64,000 bases of DNA from Sphaerisporangium krabiense (GCF_014200435.1 NZ_JACHBR010000003.1:310001-374000), one strand, 5' to 3'; counted from the stretch's first letter, positions 1 to 8,992 are shown. Notes: a model not told the origin generated them from the sequence alone. A program made the numbers and translations.

Positions 1-1
1 C

Positions 2-136
2 TCCTACCAGCTGCACGCCAACGCCTACGTCACCAAGCCGGTCGACTTCACCGGCCTGACCGCCACCGTCCAGCACATCAACGCGTTCTTCTCCCGCACC
101 GCCCATCTGCCCGGCCTGGACCTGCCGGCCGCCTGA
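2..136 (+). CDS. C-terminal end of a CheY-like response regulator (partial)
   Basis: The window opens inside this gene; only the last 44 residues and the stop are present. The residues include the stretch NAYVTKPVDF, which matches the end of a receiver domain, where the conserved Lys-Pro follows beta-5, and then a short helix with FFSRTAHLPG. Stand-alone Rcp1-type receivers with no output domain commonly end like this, with a short tail after the last helix. That would make it a single-domain relay protein working with a phytochrome-like or hybrid histidine kinase upstream of the window. The phosphoacceptor Asp is outside the window, so the family call rests on the tail only. Confidence 0.7.
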   Translation, partial: SYQLHANAYVTKPVDFTGLTATVQHINAFFSRTAHLPGLDLPAA

Positions 137-156
137 TCAGCCCAGCGGAGACTGTC

Positions 157-486
157 GTGATGCCCTGCCTGGCCGCCCCCTCCCCCTCGATCGACGCGAT
201 CCGCCTCGAGCTCACCCGCGCCGGCTACCTCGTCGACGCGGCCGCCGGCGCCATCGAGTCCGACGTGCGGCTCCATGACGATCCGGCCCGCGGAGTGGTG
301 GTGAGCTGGCAGACCGCCGCCCTGCGCACCCGCAACCCGGCCGCCCACCGGCTGGTACGGGAAGCGGTCCACCTGGCGCTGCTGACCGTGCTCACCGGCG
401 CCGGCTACTCGGCCGTCTCCGACCGCGACACCGGCGAGATCCTCGTCACCTGCCCCCAGGAGGCCCTCGCGGGGCAGGCCGCCTGA
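157..486 (+). CDS. Conserved small protein of unknown function
   Basis: A 109-residue protein starting at GTG 157, with ATG directly after it at 160; a GGAG sequence about seven bases upstream supports this start. It lies 20 bp behind the response regulator tail and may be in the same operon. It has no signal peptide or membrane segment. The sequence alternates short helices and strands (RLELTRAGYLVDAA, DVRLHDDPARGVVVSW, GAGYSAVSDRDTGEILVT), suggesting a compact alpha/beta fold. I do not recognise a named family. Codon use is like that of the surrounding genes, so it is probably a real gene. Confidence 0.6.
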   Translation: MMPCLAAPSPSIDAIRLELTRAGYLVDAAAGAIESDVRLHDDPARGVVVSWQTAALRTRNPAAHRLVREAVHLALLTVLTGAGYSAVSDRDTGEILVTCPQEALAGQAA

Positions 487-630
487 CCACGTCCACCGCC
501 GCGCGCGCCGGTAAATCGCTGGAGCGGGCCGCCGTGCGCCGCGTAGCCTGTCCCGGTCACAACGCCGGTGACGGTGCCGGTCAGGTGCCGTGCGCGGATC
601 CGCCGCCGGCACGAGCAAGGAGATCGGGAC

Positions 631-1773
631 GTGGAGCACAACGGCTGGGCCGACGAAGGCTTCGGAGCCGTGGCGGAGGCGTTCGCCGCGAACTTCGCCG
701 ACCCCGGCGAGCTGGGCGCGGCCGTCACCGTCTACGCGGGCGGGCGCAAGGTCGTCGAACTGTGGGGCGGCGTCGCCGACGCGCGCACCGGCCGCGCCTT
801 CGAGCGTGACACCGTCGTCCCGGTCTTCTCCTGCGCCAAGGGCATCGTGAGCGTCTGCGCCCACCTGCTCGCCCAGCAAGGACGGCTGGACCTGGACGCC
901 CCCGTGGCCCGCTACTGGCCGGAGTTCGCCGCCGCGGGCAAGGAGGCCATCACCACGCGCATGGTGCTCGGCCACCGCGCCGGGCTGCCCGTGCTGGACC
1001 GGACATTGTCCTTCGAGGAGGTGCTGGCCTGGACGCCCGTGGTGCGCGCGATCGAGGAGCAGCGCCCGCTGTGGGAGCCGGGCACGGCCTACGAGTACCA
1101 CGCGCACGTCTTCGGCTTCCTGGTCGGCGAGGTGATCCGCCGGATCACCGGCCTCACCCCCGGCGCCTACTTCCGCCGCGCGTTCGGCGACGCGCTCGGG
1201 CTGCGGGCCTGGATCGGCCTGCCGGCGCGGGAGTCGAGCCACCTGGCCCGGCTGGCCGAGGCCGAGGGACGGCCCCCGATGCCGCCCGCCGAGTCGCTGA
1301 TCATGCGCATGGTGACGATGAACGGCGCCTTCGCCTTCCCCGGCCTGGAGGAGCCACGCGGGTGGAACGACCCGGCGCTGCTCGGCGCCGAGATCCCCGG
1401 GGCGGGCGCGGTGGCCTCGGCGAGCGGCCTGGCCGGGGTGTACGCCGCGGCCGTGACCGGGATCGACGGCACGGCTCCGCTGCTCACCCGCGACACCCTC
1501 ACCGGCGCGGTCGGCGAGGTCTCCTCCGGGAAGACCTGGTCGGGCATGGACGCCGGCCAGCGCTGGGGCTCGGGCTTCCTGCTGGACTGCGCGTTCCGTC
1601 CCCTGCTGGGCCCGCGCGGCTTCGGCAACGACGGCGCGGGCGGCCAGTTCGCGTTCGGCGACGACGAGTTCGGGGTGGGCTTCGCCTATGTCGCCAACCG
1701 CATGGTCGGCTACGGAGACGCACGCGCCACCCGCCTGGTCGCGGCGGTGCGCGCCTGCGTCACCGGCGGCTGA
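631..1773 (+). CDS. Serine hydrolase of the beta-lactamase/EstB esterase family
   Basis: A 380-residue protein of the class C beta-lactamase fold, the group that holds esterases such as EstB and D-alanyl-D-alanine carboxypeptidase relatives. The nucleophile motif SxxK is SCAK in VFSCAKGIVS, and YEYHAHVFG supplies the Tyr motif. The third active-site strand reads FGNDGAGGQF, as in the EstB group, where the KTG of true beta-lactamases is replaced. No signal peptide is visible, so it should act in the cytoplasm on small esters or amides rather than as a secreted beta-lactamase. GTG 631 was chosen because AGGAG lies about nine bases upstream at 617-622; an earlier in-frame GTG at 568 lacks such a site. 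The substrate is unknown. Confidence 0.85.
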   Translation: MEHNGWADEGFGAVAEAFAANFADPGELGAAVTVYAGGRKVVELWGGVADARTGRAFERDTVVPVFSCAKGIVSVCAHLLAQQGRLDLDAPVARYWPEFAAAGKEAITTRMVLGHRAGLPVLDRTLSFEEVLAWTPVVRAIEEQRPLWEPGTAYEYHAHVFGFLVGEVIRRITGLTPGAYFRRAFGDALGLRAWIGLPARESSHLARLAEAEGRPPMPPAESLIMRMVTMNGAFAFPGLEEPRGWNDPALLGAEIPGAGAVASASGLAGVYAAAVTGIDGTAPLLTRDTLTGAVGEVSSGKTWSGMDAGQRWGSGFLLDCAFRPLLGPRGFGNDGAGGQFAFGDDEFGVGFAYVANRMVGYGDARATRLVAAVRACVTGG

Positions 1774-1857
1774 CCGCGCGGGGAAAAGGACGCGCGTCCA
1801 TGCGGCCGGAGCGGGCTGCACGGCTTCGGGGGGGTTGAACTGGGCGGGTGAGGCGCG

Positions 1858-2065
1858 TTGGCGACCCGGGTGCTCACCGACGAAGAGACCAGGCGCGACT
1901 GCGGTCGTTCCCGGAGATCGGCCGCGAGGAGCTGATCCGGTTCTTCACGTTGACGGCGGCGGACGTGGAGTTCATCGATCCAGGCCGGGGGCGGGGACCA
2001 GCCGATCGCCTCGGGCTTGCCGTCCAGTTGCGCACCCTGCCCTGGCTGGGTTCCGTCCCCCCAGG
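1858..2065 (+). pseudogene. N-terminal scrap of a Tn3-family transposase
   Basis: Two reading frames joined by a frameshift look like the start of a Tn3-type TnpA (DUF4158 region). ATRVLTDEETRRD from the TTG at 1858 is followed in the next frame by LRSFPEIGREELIRFFTL and then RLGLAVQLRTLPWLGSVP. A complete TnpA has about 1000 residues; here similarity ends near 2065 at the point where the family continues with a further N-terminal helix bundle. The following 110 bp up to the protease gene show no recognisable coding sequence. I infer the left edge of an old insertion later cut by recombination. No terminal inverted repeat was found nearby. Confidence 0.7.
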
Positions 2066-2175
2066 TCTGCCTGGGATACAGCATCGTCGGTCAGAGTGCT
2101 CACGTGCCGGCAGGCCCCGCCTCCGCTGGCGTTCACGTGGGACGTTCACGGAAGCGGAGCCCGCAGGGGATCGGG

Positions 2176-3525
2176 TCAGGCGGTCGCCCACAGAGCGGGA
2201 ACGTTCGGCGGCTCCCAGCCCTGGAGGGCGGTGTGCGGCTGCAGGCAGCGGTAGGTCACGCCGTTGTAGGTCACGACGTCACCGGCCTTGTACGCCGTAC
2301 CGGCCGCCCACGACCCACTGGGCGGGTCGGTGGGGCCGGAGGTGGGGCTGGGGCCGGGGCCGCTGCCGGTGGTCTTCAGCGTCAGGCCGTAGACCGAGAG
2401 GATCTCGTTGACGGGCTGGAAGTAGGTCGTGCCGCCCGAGGAGCAGTTGCCCGACCCGCCGGAGGTCACGCCCTGCGCCTGGTTGCCGGAGATGAACGAA
2501 CCGCCGGAGTCACCGGGCTCGGCGCACACGTTGGTACGGGTGACCTCGTACACGGTGCCCTGGGAGTAGGTGACGCTGCTGTTGCGCTGCTGGACGCTGC
2601 CGCAGTGCCAGCCGGTGGTGGAGCCGGAGCGGCAGATCGAGGCGCCCTCGACCGCCACCGTCGAGCCGGCGACCTGCAGGTTGCCGCCGTTCTGGTTCAC
2701 CCACGGCTGCGGGGTCCAGTTGGAGTTCGTCGCGATCCACGAGTAGTCGTTGGTCGGGAAGGACGAACCCTGGAAGGTGCCCTGGGCGACGCGGTTGGAG
2801 CCGGTGGTCGTGGCGCCGGCCGAGCCGCAGTGGCCGGCGCTGACGAAGCCGCCCTGGGTGCCGCGGGTGGCCGGGAAGCCGATCGAGCAGCGGCTGCCGC
2901 TGCCGATGTAGTAGGCGTCGCCGCCGCGCAGGTCGTAGAACGTCTGCGGAGTCTCGTTCGACACCTCGACGCGCACGGCGCTCCGGTCGGCGCCACTGGC
3001 CGCGATGAAGGCCTCGGCGTCGGCGGGCTTGGAGGCCTGCACGACGACGCTGTTGGTCCGCACGTCGACGTACCACACCGGCGCCGACCTCGTGGCGGTC
3101 TTGGCGCTGGCCTTGTCGAGGGCGTCCTTGGCGGCGTTCAGGGAGGCCAGGCTGTGCTTGACCACCTTGACCTGGACGCCGGCACCGCTCACCTGCGACG
3201 TCGCCGAAGCGTCGCTGGTGGCGACCGTGAGGGTGGAGGAGGTCGGGCCGCTCAGCCAGGAGCCCGCGAAGCCCCCGCCGAGCTGCTTGCGGATCTTGGC
3301 CTCGACGTTCGTCAGGCGGGACTCGTTGAGCAGGCGCGACTCGGCCTGCGCGGCGGTGAGTCCGAGGTCCCGCTGGAGAGCCTGGACCATACCCGGCGGG
3401 GGCTTGATTGAGGCGTTTGCGGACTGGTCCGAAATTTTGGGTTCTGCACCGGCCGGAGAGACCAGCAGGGCCAGCACGCCGGCGGCGAGAACGCATGCGG
3501 CGGTGACCGCGCGGTTTCGGAGCAT
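2176..3525 (-). CDS. Secreted S1 serine protease (streptogrisin C type) with C-terminal chitin-binding module
   Basis: A 449-residue exported prepro-protease. Residues 1-27 form a Sec signal peptide ending SPAGA. Residues 28 to about 200 are an alpha-lytic-type prodomain, and the mature chymotrypsin-fold domain begins near GGDAYYIG (201). The triad is visible as His232 (SAGHC), Asp260 (TNDYSW) and Ser340 (GDSGG), with paired cysteines 213/233, 299/308 and 334/361. A Gly/Pro/Ser linker (386-404) leads to a CBM5/12 module at 405-449 with the aromatic ligands of WAAGTAY, TYNGVTYRC and GWEPPNVPALW. Streptogrisin C has the same architecture. The module should tether the enzyme to chitin, for example fungal wall or arthropod cuticle, where it degrades embedded protein. 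ATG 3525 is the only sensible start. Its upstream region lacks the palindrome found before the chitinase and LPMO genes. Confidence 0.95.
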   Translation of the reverse strand: MLRNRAVTAACVLAAGVLALLVSPAGAEPKISDQSANASIKPPPGMVQALQRDLGLTAAQAESRLLNESRLTNVEAKIRKQLGGGFAGSWLSGPTSSTLTVATSDASATSQVSGAGVQVKVVKHSLASLNAAKDALDKASAKTATRSAPVWYVDVRTNSVVVQASKPADAEAFIAASGADRSAVRVEVSNETPQTFYDLRGGDAYYIGSGSRCSIGFPATRGTQGGFVSAGHCGSAGATTTGSNRVAQGTFQGSSFPTNDYSWIATNSNWTPQPWVNQNGGNLQVAGSTVAVEGASICRSGSTTGWHCGSVQQRNSSVTYSQGTVYEVTRTNVCAEPGDSGGSFISGNQAQGVTSGGSGNCSSGGTTYFQPVNEILSVYGLTLKTTGSGPGPSPTSGPTDPPSGSWAAGTAYKAGDVVTYNGVTYRCLQPHTALQGWEPPNVPALWATA

Positions 3526-3697
3526 GGGTACTCCTAGAAGGTTGGGGGATGCGCCGCCACCGTAGCCCGCCGACCCGTTGCAAGCGGAACTATCGTTTCG
3601 GTCCTATCGCGACATTATGGAACCGTCCCAAAATAGGGTCTTCGGACTAGCCGTTCCGCGTAGGCCCGGCCGACGCGCCAGGGGCGCGCGCTTCTCC

Positions 3698-3958
3698 TAC
3701 GCCGAGCGCGAGGCGGGCGGGCGGCTGCTGGAGCGCTGCCTGGGCCAGGGGCTGCGCGCGCGGGTCTGCGGCCCGGAGCGGGGTGGGCTCGCGGCGCGGG
3801 TGCGGCGCGAGCGGCTGGCGCCCTACCAGGCCGTGATCGGCTCGCGGGAGGCCGCCGCCGAGGAGGTGGCGCTGCGCCTGCGCGACGGCCGCCGCCTGCC
3901 CGCCCATGCGGGGAGGTGCTCGCCCGCATCGGCCGGCTCGTCGGCGCCCGTACCCTAA
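3698..3958 (+). pseudogene. 3' remnant of a threonyl-tRNA-synthetase-like gene
   Basis: The frame from 3698 reads YAEREAGGRLLERCL, then LAPYQAVIGSREAAAEEVAL and RLRDGRRLPA. This resembles the anticodon-binding domain at the C-terminus of class II Thr/Pro/His-tRNA synthetases, where a PY-x-x-V-I-G-x-R-E block is typical. Near 3905 the similarity shifts to the next frame (GEVLARIGRLVGART), so there is a frameshift as well as loss of everything upstream. No catalytic domain is present. The rest of the 489-bp space between the protease and the response regulator has no other gene. Domain assignment is by eye and could be wrong about which synthetase. Confidence 0.55.
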
Positions 3959-4014
3959 CTGTGGGACGTGCCCGCCTGACCGGGACGCCGCCGGTGATCC
4001 CGCCGGGGCGGAGG

Positions 4015-4701
4015 TCAGCCGCCGCGTGAGCGGGGCACCACCAGGCCGGTCTCGTAGGCGGCCACCACCGCCTGGGTCCTGTCGCGCAGGCCGAGCTTGG
4101 CGAGCACGCGGCTGACGTGGGTCTTGACGGTCTCCTCGGTGACGGTCAGCCGGGCGGCGACCTCCGGGTTGGACAGGCCCTCGGCGACCAGGCGCAGCAC
4201 CTCGGTCTCGCGCGGGGTCAGCGCCGCGAGCGCCGCCGGGGAGGACGGCCCCGCGCCGGGGCGCAGGCGGGCGAACTCGCCGATCAGGCGGCGGGTGACC
4301 GCCGGGGCCAGCAGCGCCTCCCCGGCCGCGATGACGCGCACGGCGTCGAACAGCCGCTCGGCGGTGACGTCCTTGAGCAGGAACCCGCTGGCCCCGGCGC
4401 GCAGCGCGTCGTAGACGTACTCGTCCAGGTCGAAGGTGGTGAGGATGAGCACGCGCGGCCCGCCGCCGCCCGCGGCGGCCAGGCGGCGGGTGGCCTCGAT
4501 GCCGTCCATGACCGGCATGCGCACGTCCATGAGCACCACATCCGGCGCCACCTGCTCGCACAGGCGCACGGCCTCGGCGCCGTCGGCGGCGGTCCCGGCC
4601 ACCTCGAAGTCCACCTGGGTGGCCAGCAGCCCGGCGAACCCGCTCCGCACCACGGCGTGATCATCGGCGACCACGACCCGCACGGCACCCGGCATCCTCA
4701 T
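4015..4701 (-). CDS. NarL/FixJ-family response regulator
   Basis: A 228-residue two-domain regulator. The receiver (roughly residues 5-125) shows the acidic pair DDH, the phosphoacceptor Asp in [14 protein letters not shown] and the Lys of [10 protein letters not shown]. The LuxR-type helix-turn-helix occupies about residues 160-220 ([18 protein letters not shown], then [15 protein letters not shown]). The start at ATG 4701 has GGGAGGGG just upstream; an ATG two codons later is an alternative. It lies 86 bp downstream of the histidine kinase on the same strand, so the two form a two-component operon. Divergent from that pair is an ABC exporter, the most likely regulated target. Confidence 0.93.
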   Translation of the reverse strand: MRMPGAVRVVVADDHAVVRSGFAGLLATQVDFEVAGTAADGAEAVRLCEQVAPDVVLMDVRMPVMDGIEATRRLAAAGGGGPRVLILTTFDLDEYVYDALRAGASGFLLKDVTAERLFDAVRVIAAGEALLAPAVTRRLIGEFARLRPGAGPSSPAALAALTPRETEVLRLVAEGLSNPEVAARLTVTEETVKTHVSRVLAKLGLRDRTQAVVAAYETGLVVPRSRGG

Positions 4702-4787
4702 CCCCCCTCCCGGCGACATCGGCGCCGACGGACCCGGCGTCGCTCACCGGCCCTGCTCCCGCGTCCCTGCGGCCGGCGCACCGGCCC

Positions 4788-6170
4788 TCACCGCTCCCCG
4801 CCCGCGGGCAGGCGGGCCTCGATCAGGAACCCGCCGCCGGTGGCGGGGCCGGCGCGCAGGTCGCCGCCGACGGCCGCCGCGCGTTCGCGCATGCCCGCCA
4901 GCCCGTGCCCCGCCGCGGACGCCGAAGGCCCGGGACCGTTGTCGCGGACGCGGAGCCGCAGGTCCTGGCCGGTGTAGTGCAGCTCGACGTCGACGGCGGC
5001 GCCGGGCGCGTGCCGCCGGGCGTTGGTCAGGGCCTCCTGGACGATACGGTAGGCCGCCAGCTCGACCCCGGGATCCAGCGGCTCGGCCGGGCCGCGCAGG
5101 ATGAGCCGCGTGGCCGACCCCGACGCCTGGCGGGCGCCGTCGACCAGCTCGTTGAGCTCCCCCAGCCGAAGCCCCGGCTGAGGCCGCCGCTGCGCCCCCT
5201 CGGCCTCGCCCTTGGCGTCCTCGCGCAACACCCCGAGCAGCCGCCGCATCTCGGTCAGCGCCGCCCGGGCGGTGTCGCCGATGGCCGACAGCCGCTCGGC
5301 CCCCGCCGGCGGCATGCCGGGCGTGGTCAGCCGGGCCGTCTCGGCCTGCACGGCCACCATCGAGATGTGGTGGGCCACCACGTCGTGCAGCTCGCGCGCG
5401 ATGCGGGCGCGCTCGCCGCGCGCGGTGTGCTCCAGCAGGCTCTCGGCGGCGACCTGCCGGGCGGCGGTGTCACGCCGCGCCTGGCCGCGGGCCCGCCGGG
5501 CGATCCCCGCCAGCGCCGCGGCCGGGGCCAGCGAGGCCAGCAGCACCGTCAGCACGCCCGCCTCGCCGTCCGGCGGCCCCGCCAGGGCCAGCAGCGGGAA
5601 CGGCGCGGCCAGCGCCACGGCGAGGCCGCCCCGGCCGCCGTGCCCGAGCCGGTACCCGGCCACGAGCTGCGCGACAAGGCCGGCCGCCGTCAAGGTCTGG
5701 AAGGCGGTCAACGACAGCACGACCGTCGCCGTGACCACCACGCCCGCCGCGGCCCGCTGCGACCACAGCAGCGCGACCGGCAGCGTGGTGGCCAGCGCGA
5801 GCAGGCAGAGCACCACCAGGGCCGTCACGTCGCGCGGCCCGGCCGGCGGCGCGATCACCGGCACCGTCCCGCCGGCGGGCACGCTGACGGTGTGCGCGAA
5901 ACGCGCCGGCACCCCGTGGCCGCGGACGATCGTCTCGGCCAGCGCGAGCACCACCGCCACCACCCCGCCGACGGCCACCGCGCGCGGCCCCGCCACCGGC
6001 CCGCCCGCGGCCACCGCGCGCATCCGCCCCGCCACTCGCCCCGTCACCCGGCCCGGCGCCCAGGCACCTCCGGCCCGCCGGCCGCCGTTCGCGCCGGCCG
6101 GCGCGGCGGGGCCGCGGGCATCCGGCCGGCGGCCGTGGCGCGTGCGGGGCGCCGGCCCTGGGGCGGTCAT
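4788..6170 (-). CDS. Membrane sensor histidine kinase (HisKA_3 type)
   Basis: A 460-residue kinase of the NarX/DesK-like class that pairs with LuxR-type regulators. An Arg/Pro/Ala-rich N-terminus is followed by about five or six membrane segments (for example AVGGVVAVVLALAE and VTALVVLCLLALATTLPVAL). The dimerisation helix carries the phosphorylated His in RIARELHDVVAHHISM. The ATPase domain has the N box (EALTNARRHA) and G boxes (RDNGPG and GHGLAGM). No extracellular sensor domain is obvious, so it may sense a membrane-level cue such as an envelope antibiotic. The start is uncertain: ATG 6170 gives a normal length but has a weak ribosome site. The cognate regulator follows at 4015-4701. Confidence 0.9.
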   Translation of the reverse strand: MTAPGPAPRTRHGRRPDARGPAAPAGANGGRRAGGAWAPGRVTGRVAGRMRAVAAGGPVAGPRAVAVGGVVAVVLALAETIVRGHGVPARFAHTVSVPAGGTVPVIAPPAGPRDVTALVVLCLLALATTLPVALLWSQRAAAGVVVTATVVLSLTAFQTLTAAGLVAQLVAGYRLGHGGRGGLAVALAAPFPLLALAGPPDGEAGVLTVLLASLAPAAALAGIARRARGQARRDTAARQVAAESLLEHTARGERARIARELHDVVAHHISMVAVQAETARLTTPGMPPAGAERLSAIGDTARAALTEMRRLLGVLREDAKGEAEGAQRRPQPGLRLGELNELVDGARQASGSATRLILRGPAEPLDPGVELAAYRIVQEALTNARRHAPGAAVDVELHYTGQDLRLRVRDNGPGPSASAAGHGLAGMRERAAAVGGDLRAGPATGGGFLIEARLPAGGER

Positions 6171-6371
6171 CGCGGCGGCCGGGCCGCGGCCGGGCGGGGC
6201 GCGCGAGGTCCGGTGTGCCGGTCGTGCGGTCGATCCACGCAGGTCATTGTCCCGTGACCGGGGCCCTCCGGCATCCCTCACACGAGGGATGCCCTCCCTC
6301 GCGCCCGCGACGGCGAAGATCGCTCGGCGCCGTGACGTCCCCGGGGGCCGCCGCGGCCTAGCCTGCCGGGC

Positions 6372-7304
6372 ATGGAAGCGACCATCGAAGTCACCGGGCT
6401 GCGCAAGCGGTTCGGCCGTACCCTCGCACTGGACGGGATGACCTTCACCGTGACGCCGGGGCGGGTCACCGGTTTCGTCGGCCCCAACGGCGCGGGCAAG
6501 TCCACCACGATGCGGGTGATCCTCGGCCTGGACGCCGCCGACGAGGGCACCGCCGTGGTGGGCGGCCGCCGCTACGCCGCCCTGCCCGCCCCGCTCACGC
6601 GCCTCGGCGCGCTGCTAGACGCCGACGCGCTGCAACCGGGCCGCACCGGCCGCGGCCACCTGCTGTGGATGGCCCACTCCCAGGGGTTCGGCGCCGGCCG
6701 GGTGGACCAGGTGATCGAGCTGGTCGGGCTCGGCGCCGCGGCCCGGCGCAAGGCCGGCGGCTACTCCCTGGGCATGCGGCAACGGCTCGGCATCGCCGCC
6801 GCGCTGCTGGGCGACCCGCCGGTCCTCATGCTGGACGAGCCGTTCAACGGCCTGGACCCCGAAGGCATCGTGTGGATGCGCGGCCTGCTGCGCTCGCTGG
6901 CCGCCGAAGGCCGCGCGGTGCTGGTGTCCAGCCACCTGATGAGCGAGCTGGAGGACACCGCCGGGCACCTGGTGGTGGCCGGCGCCGGCCGGGTGATCGC
7001 CGACGCCGGGGTGGCCGAGCTCATCGCGGCGGCCTCCGGCGGCCGGGTCGACGTGCGCACCACGGCACGGCCGGAGGCGATGGCCGCGCTGGCCGCCGCC
7101 GGCGCCACCGTGGCCGCCACCGGCCCCGACGCCCTGACCGTGTCGGGCCTGGCGGCCGAGCGGGTCGTGGAGCTGCTCGGCACGGCGGCGGTGCCGTTCT
7201 CGGAGGTCGCCGCGCACCGGGCGACGCTGGAGGAGGCGTACATGGAGCTGACCCGCGACGCGGTGGAGTTCCGCGCCGCCACCCACCCGGAGCCGGCCCG
7301 ATGA
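6372..7304 (+). CDS. ABC transporter ATP-binding protein (ABC-2 exporter)
   Basis: A 310-residue nucleotide-binding subunit. The Walker A motif is GPNGAGKST, the signature is YSLGMRQRLG, and Walker B runs VLMLDEPFNGLDPEG, followed by the H-loop in VLVSSHLMSE. A C-terminal extension of about 100 residues (GGRVDVRTTARPEAMAAL onward) matches the DUF4162-like tail of antibiotic or lantibiotic self-protection exporters of the BcrA/DrrA type. Its stop overlaps the start of the next permease as ATGA, so translation is coupled. The gene faces away from the kinase/regulator pair across a 200-bp spacer, an arrangement usual for two-component control of a drug-efflux pump. Confidence 0.95.
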   Translation: MEATIEVTGLRKRFGRTLALDGMTFTVTPGRVTGFVGPNGAGKSTTMRVILGLDAADEGTAVVGGRRYAALPAPLTRLGALLDADALQPGRTGRGHLLWMAHSQGFGAGRVDQVIELVGLGAAARRKAGGYSLGMRQRLGIAAALLGDPPVLMLDEPFNGLDPEGIVWMRGLLRSLAAEGRAVLVSSHLMSELEDTAGHLVVAGAGRVIADAGVAELIAAASGGRVDVRTTARPEAMAALAAAGATVAATGPDALTVSGLAAERVVELLGTAAVPFSEVAAHRATLEEAYMELTRDAVEFRAATHPEPAR

Positions 7305-8992
7305 CCCCGGCCGCCCCCCCTCCCGTCCCGCCGGGCCCGCCTCCCTCCGACCCGCCTCTGTCCGGCCCGTCCCTCTCCGGCGCACCCTCTGCCGCGTCCT
7401 TTGCCGGAGCTGCCGCCGGGTCCACCGCCGCGCGCCCGCCCGCCGCCGCACCGGCCGGGCCGCGTGCCGGCCGGTTCACCCGACTGCTGCGCGCCGAGTG
7501 GACCAAGCTGCGCACCGTGCGCGGCTGGATGCTCGGCCTGGCCGTCATGGCGCTGCTCATCCCGCAGCTCGGCCTGACCTTCGCCGCGGGCAGCCGCAGC
7601 TCCTGCAGCCAGGGACCGGTCGAGGTGCCCTGCCCGGTCCCCCCGCGCGGACCCGGCGGCGAGGCCGTGCGCGACAAGCTCTACCTGGTGCACCGCCCGC
7701 TGACCGGCGACGGCTCCATCACCGCCCGCCTCACCGCGATGAGCGGCCTCATCACCTACCCCCCGCCCGACCACGACCAGATCGTCCCGGGCCTGGTGCC
7801 GTGGGCCAAGGCCGGCGTGATCGTCAAGGACGGCGCCCGGCAGGGCTCCTCCTACGCCGCCGTCATGGTCACCGCCGCGCACGGCACCCGCATGCAGTAC
7901 GACTTCGTCCACGACGTCGCCGGGCGGCCGGGCGGCGTCTCGGCCGAAGCGCCGCGCTGGCTGCGGCTGACCCGCTCGGGCGACACCCTCACCGGCCAGG
8001 AGTCGCCCGACGGCCGCACCTGGACCACCGTGGGCACCGCCCGCCTGCCGGGCCTGCCGGCCACCGTGCAGGCGGGGTTCTTCGTCACCTCCCCCAGCGA
8101 CCTGTCGGTGGAGCGCGGCGAGCTCGGCGGGCTGACCACCCAGGCGCGGCTGGCCACCGCCACCGCCGTGTTCGACCACGTCACCCACACCGGCGCGCCC
8201 GGCGCCTGGCAGCGCGCCGACATCGGCGCCTCCCCCGGCCAGGGACCCGGCGGCGTCCACCACCCCGGCCAGGTCCGCGAGGCCGGCGGGGCGTTCACCG
8301 TGACCGGGAACGGCGACATGGCGCCGCTCGGCGCCGATGAGGGCATGCCGGTCGAGCGGACGCTGACCGGCGCGCTGCCCGCGCTGGTCCCGGCCATCGT
8401 GGTGGCGGTGCTGTTCGTCACCGCCGAGTACCGGCGCGGGCTGATCCGCACCACGCTGACCGCGAGCCCGCGGCGGGGCCGGGTGCTGGCCGCCAAGGCC
8501 GTGGTGGCCGCCGCGGCGACCTTCGCCGTCACGCTGGCCGCCGCCGCGGTGACGCTGCCGGCGGCCACGCGGCTGCTGGAGGCGGGCGGCACCTTCGTGC
8601 TGCCGGTGCCGGCGCTCACCTGGCTGCGCGTGCCGGCCGGGGTGGCCGCGCTGGCCGCCGCCGCGGCCGTGCTCGCCGTGGCGCTGGGCGCCCTGCTGCG
8701 GCGCGGCGCCGCGGCCGTCATCACCGCGATCGGCGTGCTGGTGCTGCCGTACGTGCTGGCGACCGCCTCGGTGCTGCCGCCCGGCCTGGCGCGGTGGCTG
8801 CTGTGCCTCACCCCCGCGGCCGGGTTCGCCGTCCAGCAGAGCATCCCCGAGTACGCGCACGTGACCGGCTACTACGCGCCCCAGACCGGCTATTTCCCGC
8901 TGCCGCCGTGGGCCGGTCTCGCGGTGACCTGCGGGTACGCCGCGCTCGCGCTCGCCTTGGCGATCTTCAGGCTGCGCCGGAGGGACGTGTGA
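7301..8992 (+). CDS. ABC-2 permease with a large lectin-like extracytoplasmic insertion
   Basis: A 563-residue permease, about twice the size of its partner. A disordered Pro/Ala/Ser N-terminus (1-55) is followed by EWTKLRT and a first membrane segment (76-96). About 225 residues (120-345) then precede the remaining five membrane segments (360-563). The insertion contains two Cys at its start (102 and 111) and beta-rich blocks such as WAKAGVIVKDGARQGSSYAA and WLRLTRSGDTLTG with SPDGRTWTTVG, which resemble DUF1349/concanavalin-type jelly-roll domains. By topology this part lies outside the membrane. It could bind a glycan, wall polymer or the exported ligand. The start codon overlaps the ATPase stop and its stop overlaps the next gene, so all three are one operon. 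Confidence 0.88.
   Translation: MTPAAPPPVPPGPPPSDPPLSGPSLSGAPSAASFAGAAAGSTAARPPAAAPAGPRAGRFTRLLRAEWTKLRTVRGWMLGLAVMALLIPQLGLTFAAGSRSSCSQGPVEVPCPVPPRGPGGEAVRDKLYLVHRPLTGDGSITARLTAMSGLITYPPPDHDQIVPGLVPWAKAGVIVKDGARQGSSYAAVMVTAAHGTRMQYDFVHDVAGRPGGVSAEAPRWLRLTRSGDTLTGQESPDGRTWTTVGTARLPGLPATVQAGFFVTSPSDLSVERGELGGLTTQARLATATAVFDHVTHTGAPGAWQRADIGASPGQGPGGVHHPGQVREAGGAFTVTGNGDMAPLGADEGMPVERTLTGALPALVPAIVVAVLFVTAEYRRGLIRTTLTASPRRGRVLAAKAVVAAAATFAVTLAAAAVTLPAATRLLEAGGTFVLPVPALTWLRVPAGVAALAAAAAVLAVALGALLRRGAAAVITAIGVLVLPYVLATASVLPPGLARWLLCLTPAAGFAVQQSIPEYAHVTGYYAPQTGYFPLPPWAGLAVTCGYAALALALAIFRLRRRDV

Noticed and set aside
568-630. Longer version of the serine hydrolase from GTG 568
   Set aside because: The extra 21 residues are Arg-rich and unlike the family N-terminus, and the good AGGAG ribosome site favours GTG 631.
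2017-3411. Long plus-strand open frame opposite the secreted protease
   Set aside because: Gly/Arg/Ala-rich antisense translation with no domain; the protease on the other strand has a signal peptide, catalytic triad and chitin-binding module.
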